From: Chara braunii
Taxonomy: Eukaryota; Streptophyta; Charophyceae; Charales; Characeae
DNA: 30,159 nucleotides
Reading direction: 5' to 3'
Assembly (NCBI GenBank): GCA_003427395.1
Contig: BFEA01000049.1
Span: forward strand, 377,985-408,143
Shown: in pieces, positions 21,940-30,159 of the stretch
Position numbering within the stretch: position 1 is the stretch's first letter
Layout of the letters: each line of letters starts with the position of its first letter
The notes under the pieces: model-generated
Seen by the model: only the letters and a program-made list of their open reading frames with translations
The model's database searches: none
What the model was told of the DNA's origin: nothing
Program-made: the position numbers and the translations under genes

Positions 21940-23240
21940 AGAGGATCGCATATCATCCAAGAGGAACAGACATGTAGCTGCAAATACCAGCCTAGAAGGG
22001 AGATCTTGACTGTTCCGTCTGTGGGGGGAATGCCTGTTGGTTGGTCTGAATGGAGATCTTCATCCACTGAAAGTTCTGTTTCACGTTTCTTCTTCTTACC
22101 TTCCCTGTTGTCTATATGTTCTTTTTGGGGGGAGGCTTGTCTTTTGGGGGCAGTTTCAGATTTGGGGTACCGGTCCTCTATGCTCTGTCTTGCTTTCTAG
22201 AGGTGTTTGCTGTCGCCTTCCGGGTTTTGAAATAATTCAGCAGTTTGATGCCGAATTGATTCCAGATCCCACTGCAGGTCTTCATGTTTTTTCTCTTCCT
22301 GGATCGCTCGGGGGTCGACCAATGGGTCGGGTTAAATTTCCCTAGCACGCCGGTGACTTTTTTGGCTCGTACCGCATGCCATTTGCTGTCTGATGGGGGG
22401 AAGATATCTGGTTGTTTGGTCGCTGGTCTCGTGTGACTGTGTGTCCAGATCCACATGGGGTCCTGGATGGTATCGTCAAAGACTCAACCATCATATTTTG
22501 GGTCGTTGACGAACCAAATGCCTTTGGCTTCTTCGACCTTGACCAGCATGCTCTACCTGAGTTTTTTTTCTCTCGTGTGGTCAGGTGAGCGGGGGCATCT
22601 GGGGTCAGTTCCCAGATGACCTCTCTCTGCATCGGAAGCAGATTGGGTTCGATTTCGTGGAAACTACCACAGTGTAGGATTTGTCGTCAATGATGCATTC
22701 CCATTCTTCTAGGAAGATTGGTGGTTCATCAGGGTGGACTTCCACAATCGCTGTCATGGAGTCGCAGTCGGGTGACAAAAAGTCTGGAGTGGGGAGGACC
22801 CATTTCAAAATCTTGTTTGCTGGGTATTCCACCTTGAGCCGATCTTTGATGAGGGGGTGGCCCCTGATCGGTATCTTGTTGAATTGAACCCAGAATTGCT
22901 CGCTCGGCAGCCTCTGTTTGTTTGAAGCGGCCGACAAGATTTCTGCTTTCAACACTGTCTCGGGCTTCCAGCGAGAAAGGGAGCAGACCGATCCATTGCA
23001 GTTCAATGTATCGTGTCTGTCGATCGGCTGGGACGCCTAGTTGGCGTCTTTGAAGACTACCATCATCATGTTCCTGTTCAGGTTGAGGAAAAATAATTTG
23101 TCTGCTGTGGTTTTGATCGACTCGTGAGACTGAATTGTTCTTGACAACTATTTCCTCTTCTCCACTGCCGGTAGGCGTGCTCCAATGTTGGAGAAGGAGA
23201 ATACTAGAGTGTGTTCTCAGTTACCAGTGTTGCCATACAG
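21940..23240 (-). pseudogene. LINE ORF1 fragment D, inverted, heavily decayed
   Basis: Minus-strand pieces match ORF1 of copy C in order: LVFSFSNIGARLPAVEKRK near 23,215-23,155 (compare VVFNFTDLQPAEKRK); NRNMMMVVF; EQFWVQFNKIPIRGHPLIKD and NKILKWVLPTPDFLSPDCDS (23,006-22,605); then the knuckle start CFRCRER, where the second half is lost; DLQWDLESIRHQTAELFQ near 22,290-22,230 in a shifted frame; and SDQPTGIPPTDGT to about 22,000. Several stops and shifts are present. It is more diverged from C than A is, suggesting an older copy or another subfamily. No ORF2 on this strand follows. The limits are where similarity fades. Confidence 0.72.
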
Positions 23241-23625
23241 ACATATCGTCCAGCAGGCCATAAGGACGAGTCCAGATTACTATTCCATGGGTGGCCATGA
23301 CTGGGTAGCCGGAGGGGATAAGGGTTCACAATTAAGGGTAAATGCCTGGGTCATCGGAGAGTGCAAGGGCTAGGGTACAAACTAGGGACAAGCAAGCTGA
23401 AAACCGATCATGATCAAGGGAAGGTTGAGGTTTTCAGTGGGCTTTGTTCCAGGTTACATGGTTAACGGGAAGATTGCTGTTCAAAGAGTATGGCTTTAGG
23501 TGGCAGTTTTCCAACAATATGTCATCGAGGTTAACTTGGGCAGGGGTGAGGGGTGGTATGTCCTTCCTCAGGGAAGTCATCAATGTCGTCCAATCGGGCC
23601 TCTCAGCCATAATGGAGAGGAGCAT
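23241..23625. other. Unassigned segment
   Basis: Nothing recognised. A minus-strand open frame of 63 codons (23,625-23,434) has no known domain. The stretch separates inverted ORF1 fragment D from a LINE 3'-end block. Confidence 0.4.
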
Positions 23626-23720
23626 GCGTGAGTAACAGTTGTATTTCTTGTGACTTGTCTGTGGAACAGGAACCGGACTGATACTCCCTAGAATGGAAAA
23701 GGAAACAGAACCGTAAGGTG
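23626..23720 (+). mobile_element. LINE 3'-end block without poly(A)
   Basis: From GCGTGAGTAACAG through GAACAGGAACCGGACTGATACTCC to CAGAACCGTAAGG it follows the 3' end of element E (26,885-26,985) with substitutions. The last bases and the tail are missing. It may be the displaced 3' end of copy C, separated by fragment D, or an independent remnant. Confidence 0.65.
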
Positions 23721-24880
23721 CGAGGATTTAGTCCCTCGGCAGTGTCTGACAGTGCCGTGCCCGCCCTAAGTGAAGGCGGGTTTGCAAATATGTGCCAATG
23801 CCTGTTTATAGGGCTATGAGACCAGGCTGAGGGGCCCAAGCAGAGCCTGTTGTAACTCCCATGTGGGCTTGGATCTTCGACGAGGCCTTGTTACGAGTTA
23901 GCTCCTCACATGCCCCTGTAAGGCCCTTTCAGCAAGCATGAGCCCACCGTAAGAGAAGGCGGGCCCCTGAATTTCAATATGGCCTGAATTCGTCAGTTTT
24001 GGCGAAGTTTGGTGGGCGCCAGACAGTTGCCATGCGCCAGTTGGTTACATCCTCCATACTCTTGAGAATCAGAAATAATTCATGAGCCTTCTAGGCCCTT
24101 CCAGCAGCACAGGCGAAGCAGGGACAACCTCACGTTGACACCTGGGTGGTCGGGCATGCCTAACCAATTCGGTCCCAGGCCACTGTCTGAATGGGCCTGG
24201 GCGCAGACACTTTGGCCCGTTCAGAAGCTACTGGAAACACACGAGGCCCAGCCAGAGAGCAAACTGGGTGAGCACTTTCCATAAAGGAAAGAGCTCGCCA
24301 CTGGTGGGCTCATTCGGGCACTAGGCAGTGCATGCGGCAGCGCTGCTTGAGCGTGCGCTCGGAGGCTGTGCGCTGTGCGCTAGTGCTAGCTGCCAGGCAG
24401 GGCACGCGGGCGCTGGAAGAAGGCAGGGCGCTGCTGAGGGCAGCGCCATAGCCAGCCCTACATAGCCAGGGCTTGGCTTGGACAGCCAGTGGAGGTGGTG
24501 GTGAGGGAGAAGACGTGGGAGGAAGACAAGGACAGGGAGAGAGTGGGAGAGATGAGGATGACGATGTGAGGTCGCATACCTGGTATTGGCGATGTTCTGC
24601 ATTGGTCGACATCTTCAAGTACTTCGGTGGCTGCTGACGTCAACAGTTGCATTGTCAATTCGTAGGCAGGAAGTAGCTGTGTAGGGAGTAGCCTGGGCGC
24701 CGAGCGCCAAGTAGGGAGAGAGGGCCTGGATACGTATGTTGGTGGGGACGAGAGTAAGCTCTCGTTGACATTCGGTTTCAGTGTTTCGATTCTCCATTGG
24801 TGTAATATTGGTGCAATGCTGCTTTCTGGACACTGTGGGACTTTCTTGCTTTCAATGTGATTGTGCTATCTGGATTCTGT
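23721..24880. repeat. Dispersed repeat H, copy 1
   Basis: Shares ordered blocks with 27,700-28,610: a CGAGGCCT start; an AAG-GAAGGCGGGCC block (23,945-23,965 against 27,785-27,805); CGCCAGTTGGTTACA (24,035-24,049 against 27,870-27,884); a CCATA(A/T)AGGAA block (24,278 against 28,227); a GCAGCGCTGC-rich section; TGACGTCA (24,635-24,642 against 28,494-28,501); and a GGGCGC...AGTAGG end. The segment 23,721-23,860 looks like a partial extra copy of its start. On the minus strand a donor-like CAG|GTATGC lies at 24,579-24,578, preceded by a short ATG frame (MSTNAEHRQYQ). No transposase is recognised. Confidence 0.65.
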
Positions 24881-24894
24881 CATCTCACTATCTC

Positions 24895-24920
24895 TCATTT
24901 TCCTTGCAAAGGTTCTGTTT
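24895..24920 (-). CDS. Predicted short terminal exon of the Crypton-like gene
   Basis: On the minus strand a strong acceptor (a T-rich tract ending in TTTTTTCAG, AG at 24,922-24,921) precedes AAACAGAACC. Spliced from the exon ending at 27,073 (phase 1), it would add E-T-E-P-L-Q-G-K and a TGA at 24,897-24,895. This would end the protein just before where the catalytic part of a tyrosine recombinase should begin. The exon is inferred from splice signals and phase only. Confidence 0.45.
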
Positions 24921-24945
24921 CTGAAAAAAATCAAACAAAACAAAT

Positions 24946-24955
24946 GGATGGGTGG
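24946..24955. repeat. Target-site duplication, left copy
   Basis: GGATGGGTGG directly before the 5' truncation point of LINE E. The same 10 bp follow its poly(A) tail at 27,017-27,026. Confidence 0.93.
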
Positions 24956-27016
24956 TCTGGTCAGCGCTACTCCGAATTTGGAGAAGAATAATGCCTAGCA
25001 AATCTAATAAACCTAGATCCAAGGATGAAGTACTCAGGCAGCCACTCTTCGGGAATAATGGGTAACAAATGAGAATGACAATCCCCTCCGCCTGGAACAC
25101 AGATGGCTCTCCTGGGTCAAAAACGGCATATGGAAAGTCGCCCACCTGTGCAATGAGGAGAAAAAAGAATGGAAGATGGAACAAGAGATCAGCTCCCAAC
25201 TGAAAGGATGCCATAAGCAAGAACCTAATCACCAATATATCCTCAATCTTATCCCACAAGAATGGAAGGCCATATTGACTGAAGCTGCACCTTGGAAACC
25301 CCGAGAGTGGGGGCTTCTGGTACAAGAAACGACTCCTTCCAGAGCCTTTCAGTTCTCTCACATGCAACAAAACTCGCCCACTAAGGCTACCTTCCTCTCT
25401 TTTCCGGTTTCCTGGTCCGCTACCAGCATGCCGGCCATCGTCAACAGCAGAGTAGAATCAGAAGTCATAGACTTTTTCCTACTTAGAAAGGTGAGAGTCC
25501 TTGGTTCCTGGCCAAAATTAATCTTCAGACCTGACACAGCGATTCATAACTTGGAGTTTGACCCAGCCGAGTGGGCGTGGACGCCTGATAAAACTAAGAA
25601 CATCAAATCCAAAATCCCAATTCATGAATATACAGTCAAACTGGGATACAGATTGTTGCTCAGAACCAAAGACCCTGACCCCATCATCAAGAAAAGATGG
25701 CAGACTGTATTGGGACAGGAGGCAGACAAACTCACTCAGATCCAGTGGAAGAAATTCAAATCTATCAGAGTCATAACCAGACCAATTAAAATTAGAAACC
25801 TTCAATGGCTAATCGCCTATGTGGCACTACCAGTAAACCAATGGCTGCACATTAGACGAAAGGGTTCAGACCCCAACAGTTCCGATCAGTGCACGGTCTG
25901 CACAGAAGTAGTGGTAGAGGATATAGTACACTGTCTACTACAATGTAGGGAGGCGACGGACTATTGGGCAAGAGCCTCGGCACTATGGGACTCCCTATTC
26001 CCGACCCCTTTCCCTGAACAACCCATCCAACTTCTCCTCCTGAGCAGTTCCAGAAGGCAGAAAGAATTTGGTTCGGAATCATAAGGAAGGTGACGCTATG
26101 CATCATATGGAAGGAAAGATGCAGCAGGACGATTGAAGGAGTGGCCAATTCACGCGAGAGGGTTTGGGCAGAGACAAAAACGATGATACAAGCTGAAATC
26201 CTCTGCAAATGGCGGAGGATCAAACAATCATGGACAGAGGATGAGAACCAACAAAAGAAGGCGAGACTGAGCTTCAGCAGAACGTGGCTGGTAAATGGCA
26301 AAGTGGCGGACCTGAGAGAAGACCACATCTGTTGGAAAGACTGGCACGACTCAAATCCAGGGAGGGGCTACCAGCAACAAACAACGGTGGGCGGGTAAAA
26401 CACATGCTGACCGAACTGCCACAAGGGAGACCAATGGCTGCAGCAACGGAGAGACAGTTCAAAGAGGAACGAAAGTGGTTCACGAAATACTGAAGGAAGT
26501 TGGACACAGGCACCGTGAGTTGACAGGCTAAGTTGCTTCAGGGGACTTCAAGAAATGCTAGGAAAGGATTTGGAGTTTGTGTTTCTGGAAAATAAAAATT
26601 ACATTTGAGGGTTTAGGACTTAGGGTTTGGACAGAATTAGGGCTAACAGAGTTCAGAATAGCAGAGTTTCAATGTGGTTCACATGTGGGATTTACAGTTT
26701 AGACAAAACTGGCAGCTTTGGCAGCTTCTAGGACCTTTCTCGTTAGTCATGCTTTATACGACAGGTTTTCGCAGTAGACCTGAGAGGAAAGGATGAAGCA
26801 GGGCAAGCTGACAGTCAATCCTCCATGATGTTGGAGCAATCAATGCTGGTCAGGGTTCCTTCGGCCAGACGGAAGGAAGCGTGGGTGAGTACTTATGATG
26901 TATCTTGTTATTCTGACTTGCCGGTGGAATAGGAACCGGACTGATGCTCCTCAGAATGGAAATGGAGCCAGGACCATAAAGGCCTGTTTTATTAAAAAAA
27001 AAAAAAAAAAAAAAAA
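24956..27016 (+). mobile_element. LINE E, 5'-truncated copy with intact target-site duplication
   Basis: About 2.06 kb: the C-terminal third of ORF2, a 3' UTR of roughly 600 bp, and a tail of 23 A at 26,994-27,016, bounded by GGATGGGTGG on both sides. Same family as B and C. The clean duplication, uninterrupted tail and few frame breaks mark it as the youngest insertion of this family in the window. It lies antisense inside the predicted intron of the minus-strand gene. Confidence 0.95.
24957..26398 (+). pseudogene. LINE ORF2 C-terminal region with zf-RVT, copy E
   Basis: Starts in mid-ORF2 (WSALLRIWRRIMPSKSNKPR), shifts frame near 25,060, is then open to 26,084 (SQLKGCHKQEPNHQYILN; FLLRKVRVLGSWPKLIF; IRNLQWLIAYVALPVNQWLH) and includes the zf-RVT finger CTVCTEVVVEDIVHCLLQC near 25,893-25,950. 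A short deletion near 26,040 shifts frame again. The true reading continues as EQFQKAERIWFGIIRKVTL to KDWHDSNPGRGYQQQTTVGG and a TAA at 26,396-26,398. No endonuclease or RT is included. It is the best guide to the normal end of ORF2 in copies B and C. Confidence 0.88.
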
Positions 27017-27026
27017 GGATGGGTGG
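27017..27026. repeat. Target-site duplication, right copy
   Basis: GGATGGGTGG immediately after the A23 tail, identical to 24,946-24,955. Confidence 0.93.
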
Positions 27027-27072
27027 AAAAGGGGAATGAGAACAAAGGGAAAGGTGGTGAAATCCCACTCAC
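27027..27072 (-). other. 5' part of the intron downstream of the Crypton-like exon
   Basis: Begins GTGAGTGGG on the minus strand. Together with 24,921-24,945 and one copy of the target site (24,946-24,955) it makes an 81-bp GT-AG intron once LINE E is discounted. It has a pyrimidine-rich middle and a TTTTGTTTGATTTTTTTCAG end. Confidence 0.65.
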
Positions 27073-27583
27073 CAAGATGCCATGCAACACGATTCTGCAA
27101 GCCTTCAGGTGTACGACGGTCCATCATGCTCCCAGCAAGCATCTCCTCTTCCTTCTCTCTTGTCATGATCGGAGCTGATCTCTTTGCAACAGTGCCAATC
27201 CCACGACCAGCAAGTTCCTTGCATCGTCTTTCGAACGACATCTGAAATGGAGCAAAGCGTGCATCTTTACCTAGGAAAGAATAGGGAAGAATGGAGGTAC
27301 CATTCTCCAAGTTGGACATTCTCACAACGTCTCGAAGGTGCCGCTCCAATGCCAATATCATGCCTCTCAATGTTTTTGGTGGGTATGCATACGGATCTGC
27401 CTGTGTGTTGTCTGGCACCTTCTTCCGAACACTCATTACAAGATTCGAAAGGGTGATGTTGAGCTCAGAAATAGTCTGTTCATGCAAGGGCTTCTTGTAG
27501 GTGTGATAATTCTCCGACCCTCTCTGTGCCTCGACCCATGATCGGAAAACTCTTAGAAACATTCCAGTTATGCGTTCAGTGTT
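27073..27583 (-). CDS. Internal exon encoding a Crypton/DUF3504-like tyrosine-recombinase segment
   Basis: A 511-bp exon on the minus strand. Acceptor TTTTGTGTCTGCAG ends at 27,584 and donor G|GTGAGT is at 27,072. It is open throughout: NTERITGMFLRVFRSWVEA..., then TISELNITLSNLVMSVRKKV, YPPKTLRGMILALERHLRDV, FAPFQMSFERRCKELAGRG, and RTPEGLQNRVAWHLG at the end. This order (an ELN..L..F...RK segment, a P.tLr.mi.al.RhL helix, an F...+..K.L...G.G block, then TPEGLQN.V) is what I know from KIAA1958/QRICH1/ZMYM-type proteins, whose DUF3504 domain descends from Crypton tyrosine recombinases. Only the N-terminal part of the domain is present; the catalytic Arg/His/Tyr would lie further on and are not seen. 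It could be a domesticated gene, a Crypton remnant or a pseudogene. An ATG at 27,595 in frame could serve as a start if the acceptor is unused. Confidence 0.72.
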
Positions 27584-27699
27584 CTGCAGACACAAAAGAG
27601 GGACAAAGCTGAAACAATCAGATTCACTGCTTATCCTGATTGGTTCTTTTGAACTTTGAAGTGATTTCTATTGCTTTTATTTACTTCTTTGAAGTTTTT

Positions 27700-28610
27700 T
27701 TTTTTATGCGAGGAACGAGGCCTCGTGGGGCCCTTGTCAGACATGCACATGTTCTGTGCAGAGGACCTCAGCAAGCCCTGTGCCGGGCCTAAGTGAAAGC
27801 GGGCCTGAATATTCACAAGAGGCCAAAATTTGACATTTTTCCACATTGGGTACTCAGGCAGTTGCAACACGCCAGTTGGTTACAAGGACACGTGAGCCTC
27901 CCTGCTCTTTCCAGAAAACATGAGCTGCGCCGTACAGTTGGGCCCAGGTCCGGGTAGATGTGTTTGGGAACACACACTGGGAGGCAGATACCTTACAAAG
28001 TGGCCATGGGCCTTCGAGAAAGCAGCGTTGTCGACGTACCTACCCCGGCCCCAGTGCAAATGCAGCAAACGGCCGACGTCTGGAAATCCTGGGTGTGCCC
28101 AACTGTAAAGGGTCCAGGTCCTCAACTGCAGAGATGGGGCCTGGGCGCAGGCACTGGGGCCCAGCCGGAAGCTACTGGAAGCTTCTCAGCCAGGCCCACA
28201 CGCAGCCAAACAGAGGCTGCCACTTCCATATAGGAAGTAAGGCTGCCAGGGTCTGGCATTCTGGCCCAAGCTGGCAATGCGTCGCGCTGCTGCGCAAGTG
28301 GCTGCTTGCTGCATTAGCGGCCAGGGGCGCATGCGGGCACTTGCGAGGTGAAAGGGGCGCTGCAGGGCAGTGGTGCGCGAGCGGCCATAGTCGGGCTGCA
28401 GGACGCAAGGGGGGTAAGGGGCGATCGGTGGTCAGGGGTGATGAGGGGAGACGAGATACGTACCTGGTGCATGAGGGAGGTCAGCTATGGTGTTGACGTC
28501 ATGTACATTTGGTCTTCAAAGTTGAAGTGAGCCTGTTGCGTGAATGCGGCTGTAGTAGGATAGGCTAGGTAGAGTAGGAAGGGCGCTGGGCGCCATACAG
28601 TAGGTGCGAC
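27700..28610. repeat. Dispersed repeat H, copy 2
   Basis: Same ordered blocks as copy 1 (see 23,721-24,880). It carries TGACGTCA at 28,494-28,501 and, on the minus strand, a donor-like CAG|GTACGT at 28,463-28,462. The frames across it are GC-rich and not recognisable as protein. The two H copies flank the Crypton-like exon on either side. Confidence 0.65.
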
Positions 28611-28920
28611 ATTGGATACTGCGTTGATGTGGCCTGAAGGCTTGAACATTGGCTCATGAGTTCATTGTAACCCTCTTATGTAGATGGATCTTGGCGCATT
28701 TATGCTCTCTGCAGCCCAGCCAAGATGACTGTGATGAGATGTTACCTCTCATCGACAATTTGTACAACAATGTTGTACACAGATGTTACATGCTGTGCCT
28801 GCACACGGGCCCCAGTTAAGGGGCCCGATGGTTGCTGAGGGGCCCTGGAGGCCCACGGCGGCCCCCAGGCCGCAGGTTTCTTGGTAAGGCGGCATCTATT
28901 TATTTATTTACTTTGTAATG
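28611..28920. other. Unassigned segment with GGCCC palindromes
   Basis: No gene is seen. Between 28,806 and 28,876 GGGGCCC/GGCCCC words recur five or more times, able to pair with each other. A short (TATT)n patch follows at about 28,895-28,911. Confidence 0.45.
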
Positions 28921-29022
28921 ACCCGCCAAAAACACAGACTGAGAACACTGCTGATTTCTGGGATTTGTCACTGGAATGAATGCCTTGCTGTGATTCCCGC
29001 GTTCTGCTGTGGTTCCAAGTCT

Positions 29023-29128
29023 GTGTGTGTGCGTGCCTGCTGGTTTGCATGCCTGTTTGAGTGCTTGCCAGTTGTGTGTGTGTGCGTGCCTACTGGTTTG
29101 CATGCCTGTCTGAGTGCTTGCCGATTGG
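29023..29128. repeat. 53-bp tandem duplication
   Basis: GCGTGCCT(G/A)CTGGTTTGCATGCC at 29,031 recurs at 29,084, with (GT)n at the junction. The copies differ by a few substitutions. Confidence 0.9.
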
Positions 29129-29186
29129 GTACGTGGGTGTGTGACCCGCAAGGGTACTTGTTGGTTGCAAGGCCCGCCGGGCCGGT

Positions 29187-29192
29187 ACTTAC
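29187..29192 (-). promoter_or_regulatory. Possible splice donor (CAG|GTAAGT)
   Basis: Perfect plant/animal donor consensus on the minus strand. It is phase-compatible (phase 0, after ...SKSRPQ) with the exon starting at 27,583, so an upstream exon could end here. A rival donor of equal quality is at 29,711-29,706. Confidence 0.35.
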
Positions 29193-29519
29193 CTGTGGCC
29201 GTGACTTTGAAGGGTTGCAGGGGGGGTAAACACGCCGGTAGCGGGGGGTAGGCCCACGGCACTTAGAGCAGCTGGGGAAAAACACTCAAGTAGCAGGTAG
29301 GCCGAGCAGAAGAAGACAAAAAGTTGGCATTTTTAGAGGCCCAGTAGCGGTAGGTTAGAGGTAGGCCGGTACCAGTCCAAGTGGCCCAGGTCTAGGGCCT
29401 GTGCGGACGATAACAGAGCCTGCAATGATGTTTCCCTCCGAAAGGGAGGAGGTACCGGTTGCTGGGAGGCCACTCGGTCTAGGAAGTCACCGCCCAGGAG
29501 GCCGGTAGGCCGCTATATC

Positions 29520-29800
29520 TTCAAGAAGAGCGGAGAGCTCTTCCTCGTTTGCGGTATGCAAGGATTGGCGACATGCTGCTGGAGCGCTAGCGCTCGTCTG
29601 CTACAGCGCTGGGTGGAGGTGAAGGTAGCTGGGCGCTCAGCCTGGCTATGGCGAGCAGCCCAGTGTGAGGAGGAAGAAGGAGGTTGAGGGAGAGAGTGGC
29701 GAGGCACTTACCTGGCTATGGAAGACACCATCTTCATCACCTTGTTGGGCGCTGCATCTGGAAGGCCCCAGTTGGGGTAGTGCGGCACCTGGGGGAAGCT
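29520..29800. repeat. Dispersed repeat H, partial copy 3
   Basis: Shares with H copies 1 and 2 the GGAGCGC...GCTGGGCGC section, a GAGGAGGAAG-rich part, and a minus-strand donor-like site, here CAG|GTAAGT at 29,711-29,706, preceded by an open frame ending GDEDGVFHSQ in phase 0. Similarity is weaker than between copies 1 and 2. Confidence 0.4.
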
Positions 29801-29887
29801 CGAGGCAGAGGCAGGCATAGCGGACCAAGCCAGCAGCGGCATAGCTGCTTTGAGTGGTCCTTTGGGCATCAGCGCCAGGCCCTCATT

Positions 29888-29951
29888 AGTCCACCATAGC
29901 CTATGCTCGAGAGAGGAGGCTGAAGGAGGGAAGCCATAGCTATGGTGGACT
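29888..29951. repeat. Inverted repeat able to form a hairpin
   Basis: AGTCCACCATAGCCTATG (29,888-29,905) pairs with CATAGCTATGGTGGACT (29,935-29,951): 13 bp, one bulged C, then 4 bp, around a purine-rich loop of about 29 bases. Confidence 0.85.
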
Positions 29952-30159
29952 GGTTGTTGTTGTTGTTGTTGAGTCAGCAGTAAGAGGGAACTTCGGATAT
30001 TGATTCTGGTTCATCCATTCATTGTTATTATTATTATTGAGAGAAGAATAAGATTGGTGAAGAGAAGGAGGAGGAGGAAGGTGGAGAGAGAAGGGGGAAT
30101 TGTCATTGGTCTTGCTGGTGTACTTCTTCTTCTTGTTCTTCTTGTTCTTCTTGTTCTTC
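29952..30159. repeat. Cluster of trinucleotide-type microsatellites
   Basis: (GTT)n at about 29,953-29,970, (TTA)n at about 30,023-30,038, (GGA)n at 30,067-30,078, and a (TTCTTCTTG)n array from about 30,123 to the window end. The sequence is otherwise purine-rich, with no gene recognised. Confidence 0.85.

Noticed and set aside
24310-24618. Minus-strand Ser/Pro-rich 102-codon frame
   Set aside because: It reads through the donor-like site inside repeat H, and its low-complexity Ser/Pro stretch follows a purine-rich repeat. Only the first residues (MSTNAEHRQYQ) are noted, as part of H.
28900-29262. Minus-strand 120-codon frame with a repeated Gln/His/Thr motif
   Set aside because: The repeat is the translation of the (GT)n-containing 53-bp DNA duplication, and no other support is visible.

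Overview
This window looks like a eukaryotic nuclear scaffold from a green-lineage (streptophyte-like) organism. The grounds are GT-AG intron signals, long poly(A) tails, microsatellites, a 145-N assembly gap, plant-type LINE retrotransposons (ORF1 with a CCHC knuckle; ORF2 with APE endonuclease, reverse transcriptase and zf-RVT), and a nuclear insert of mitochondrial cox1 that reads like a green-plant COX1. A charophyte such as Chara is a guess I cannot test here. There are no bacterial operons, rRNA, tRNA or CRISPR arrays that I can see.

Layout. 1-1.05 kb: a (TC)n microsatellite, a 135-bp tandem duplication and 49-bp repeats. 1.06-2.5 kb: minus-strand LINE ORF1 fragment (A). 2.75-11.22 kb: plus-strand LINE (B) carrying the rest of ORF1 and a decayed ORF2. 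Its 3' UTR is split by a minus-strand LINE of another family (F, 8.89-11.13 kb), which is itself split by a plus-strand 5'-truncated copy of F's own family (G, 9.28-9.97 kb). 11.2-12.1 kb: a polyadenylated retroposed-looking segment. 12.1-14.1 kb: a CpG-rich block, then a pyrimidine-rich tandem array with a 273-bp unit. 14.11-14.25 kb: the N gap. 14.25-21.9 kb: the most complete LINE (C), interrupted in ORF2 by about 0.3 kb of mitochondrial cox1. 21.9-23.24 kb: another inverted ORF1 fragment (D). 23.6-24.9 kb and 27.7-29.8 kb: copies of an unnamed dispersed repeat family (H). 24.96-27.02 kb: a 5'-truncated LINE (E) with a 10-bp target-site duplication and a 23-A tail.

The one candidate host-like gene is on the minus strand. 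A 511-bp exon (27,583-27,073) with clean splice signals encodes a segment resembling the KIAA1958/QRICH1/ZMYM (DUF3504) domain, derived from Crypton tyrosine recombinases. LINE E sits in its downstream intron. Subtracting E and one target-site copy leaves an 81-bp GT-AG intron leading to a short terminal exon that stops at once. Everything else is transposon-derived and decayed. No LINE copy looks autonomous: B keeps the RT FADD motif but has lost the core of its endonuclease, while C keeps most of the endonuclease but has FADN and a deletion in RT.
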